The notes below the pieces were generated by a model. That model was not told the origin of the DNA, made no database searches, and saw only the letters and a list, made by a program, of their open reading frames with translations. The position numbers were made by a program, and so were the translations under genes. Below, piece after piece: positions 63,985-64,000 of a DNA stretch of 64,000 nucleotides. Position 1 is the first letter of the stretch, and every line of letters starts with the position of its first letter. The stretch is from the NCBI GenBank assembly GCA_048013815.1, contig CM106586.1:3348001-3412000 (forward strand), in the 5' to 3' direction. The stretch is from Setoptus koraiensis (Eukaryota > Arthropoda).

Positions 63985-64000
63985 CCAAACACGAAATCAT

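Overview
The window is nuclear DNA of an animal, most likely an arthropod. It holds Nup62, a glucosamine-6-phosphate N-acetyltransferase (GNA1), SGF11, IFT70/TTC30, an inscuteable-like ARM-repeat protein, two lipases of the pancreatic type, and a seven-helix protein whose 3' end has the structure of an arthropod gustatory receptor. Most genes are single open frames without introns. The introns I could reconstruct are mostly short, about 75 to 140 bp. An intron-poor chelicerate such as an eriophyoid mite would fit, but that is inference; no species marker is visible. The sequence contains one run of exactly 500 N (29318-29817), so it is a scaffold of at least two contigs.

Layout. Positions 1 to about 19.6 kb contain no gene I can support. 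The stretch is full of CAA/CAG/GTT, CA/GT, GAAC and other simple repeats plus several minisatellites. At 19.6-20.3 kb lie weak, decayed remains of a GNA1 gene and probably of SGF11. From 20.7 to 31.1 kb come Nup62, GNA1 (minus) and SGF11 (plus), then an 808-residue secreted protein and a tandem pair of small secreted proteins (all minus), the gap, and a second GNA1-SGF11 pair identical to the first over 1,274 bp. From 31.4 to 42.3 kb come IFT70, the receptor-like gene with three exons, a large imperfect inverted repeat with a 333-bp MITE-like core at its centre, and inscuteable (minus). From 44 to 50.6 kb lie a single-exon lipase, a secreted protein of unknown family and a five-exon lipase (minus). 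From 51.0 to 59.7 kb one open frame of about 2,900 codons (minus) encodes a huge, low-complexity, presumably secreted protein. The last 3.5 kb before 63.18 kb are again repeat-rich and gene-free, and the window closes with one more secreted protein of unknown family.

The genes form no obvious single pathway. Nup62, GNA1, SGF11 and IFT70 are housekeeping or ciliary genes. Eight of the other products begin with a likely signal peptide, so the window is rich in secreted proteins. The most interesting structures are the three generations of the GNA1-SGF11 unit, the receptor gene whose last two exons are easily missed, the nested inverted repeat at 37.4-38.2 kb, and a diverged ~220-bp repeat shared by 50.76-50.98 kb and 62.90-63.13 kb.
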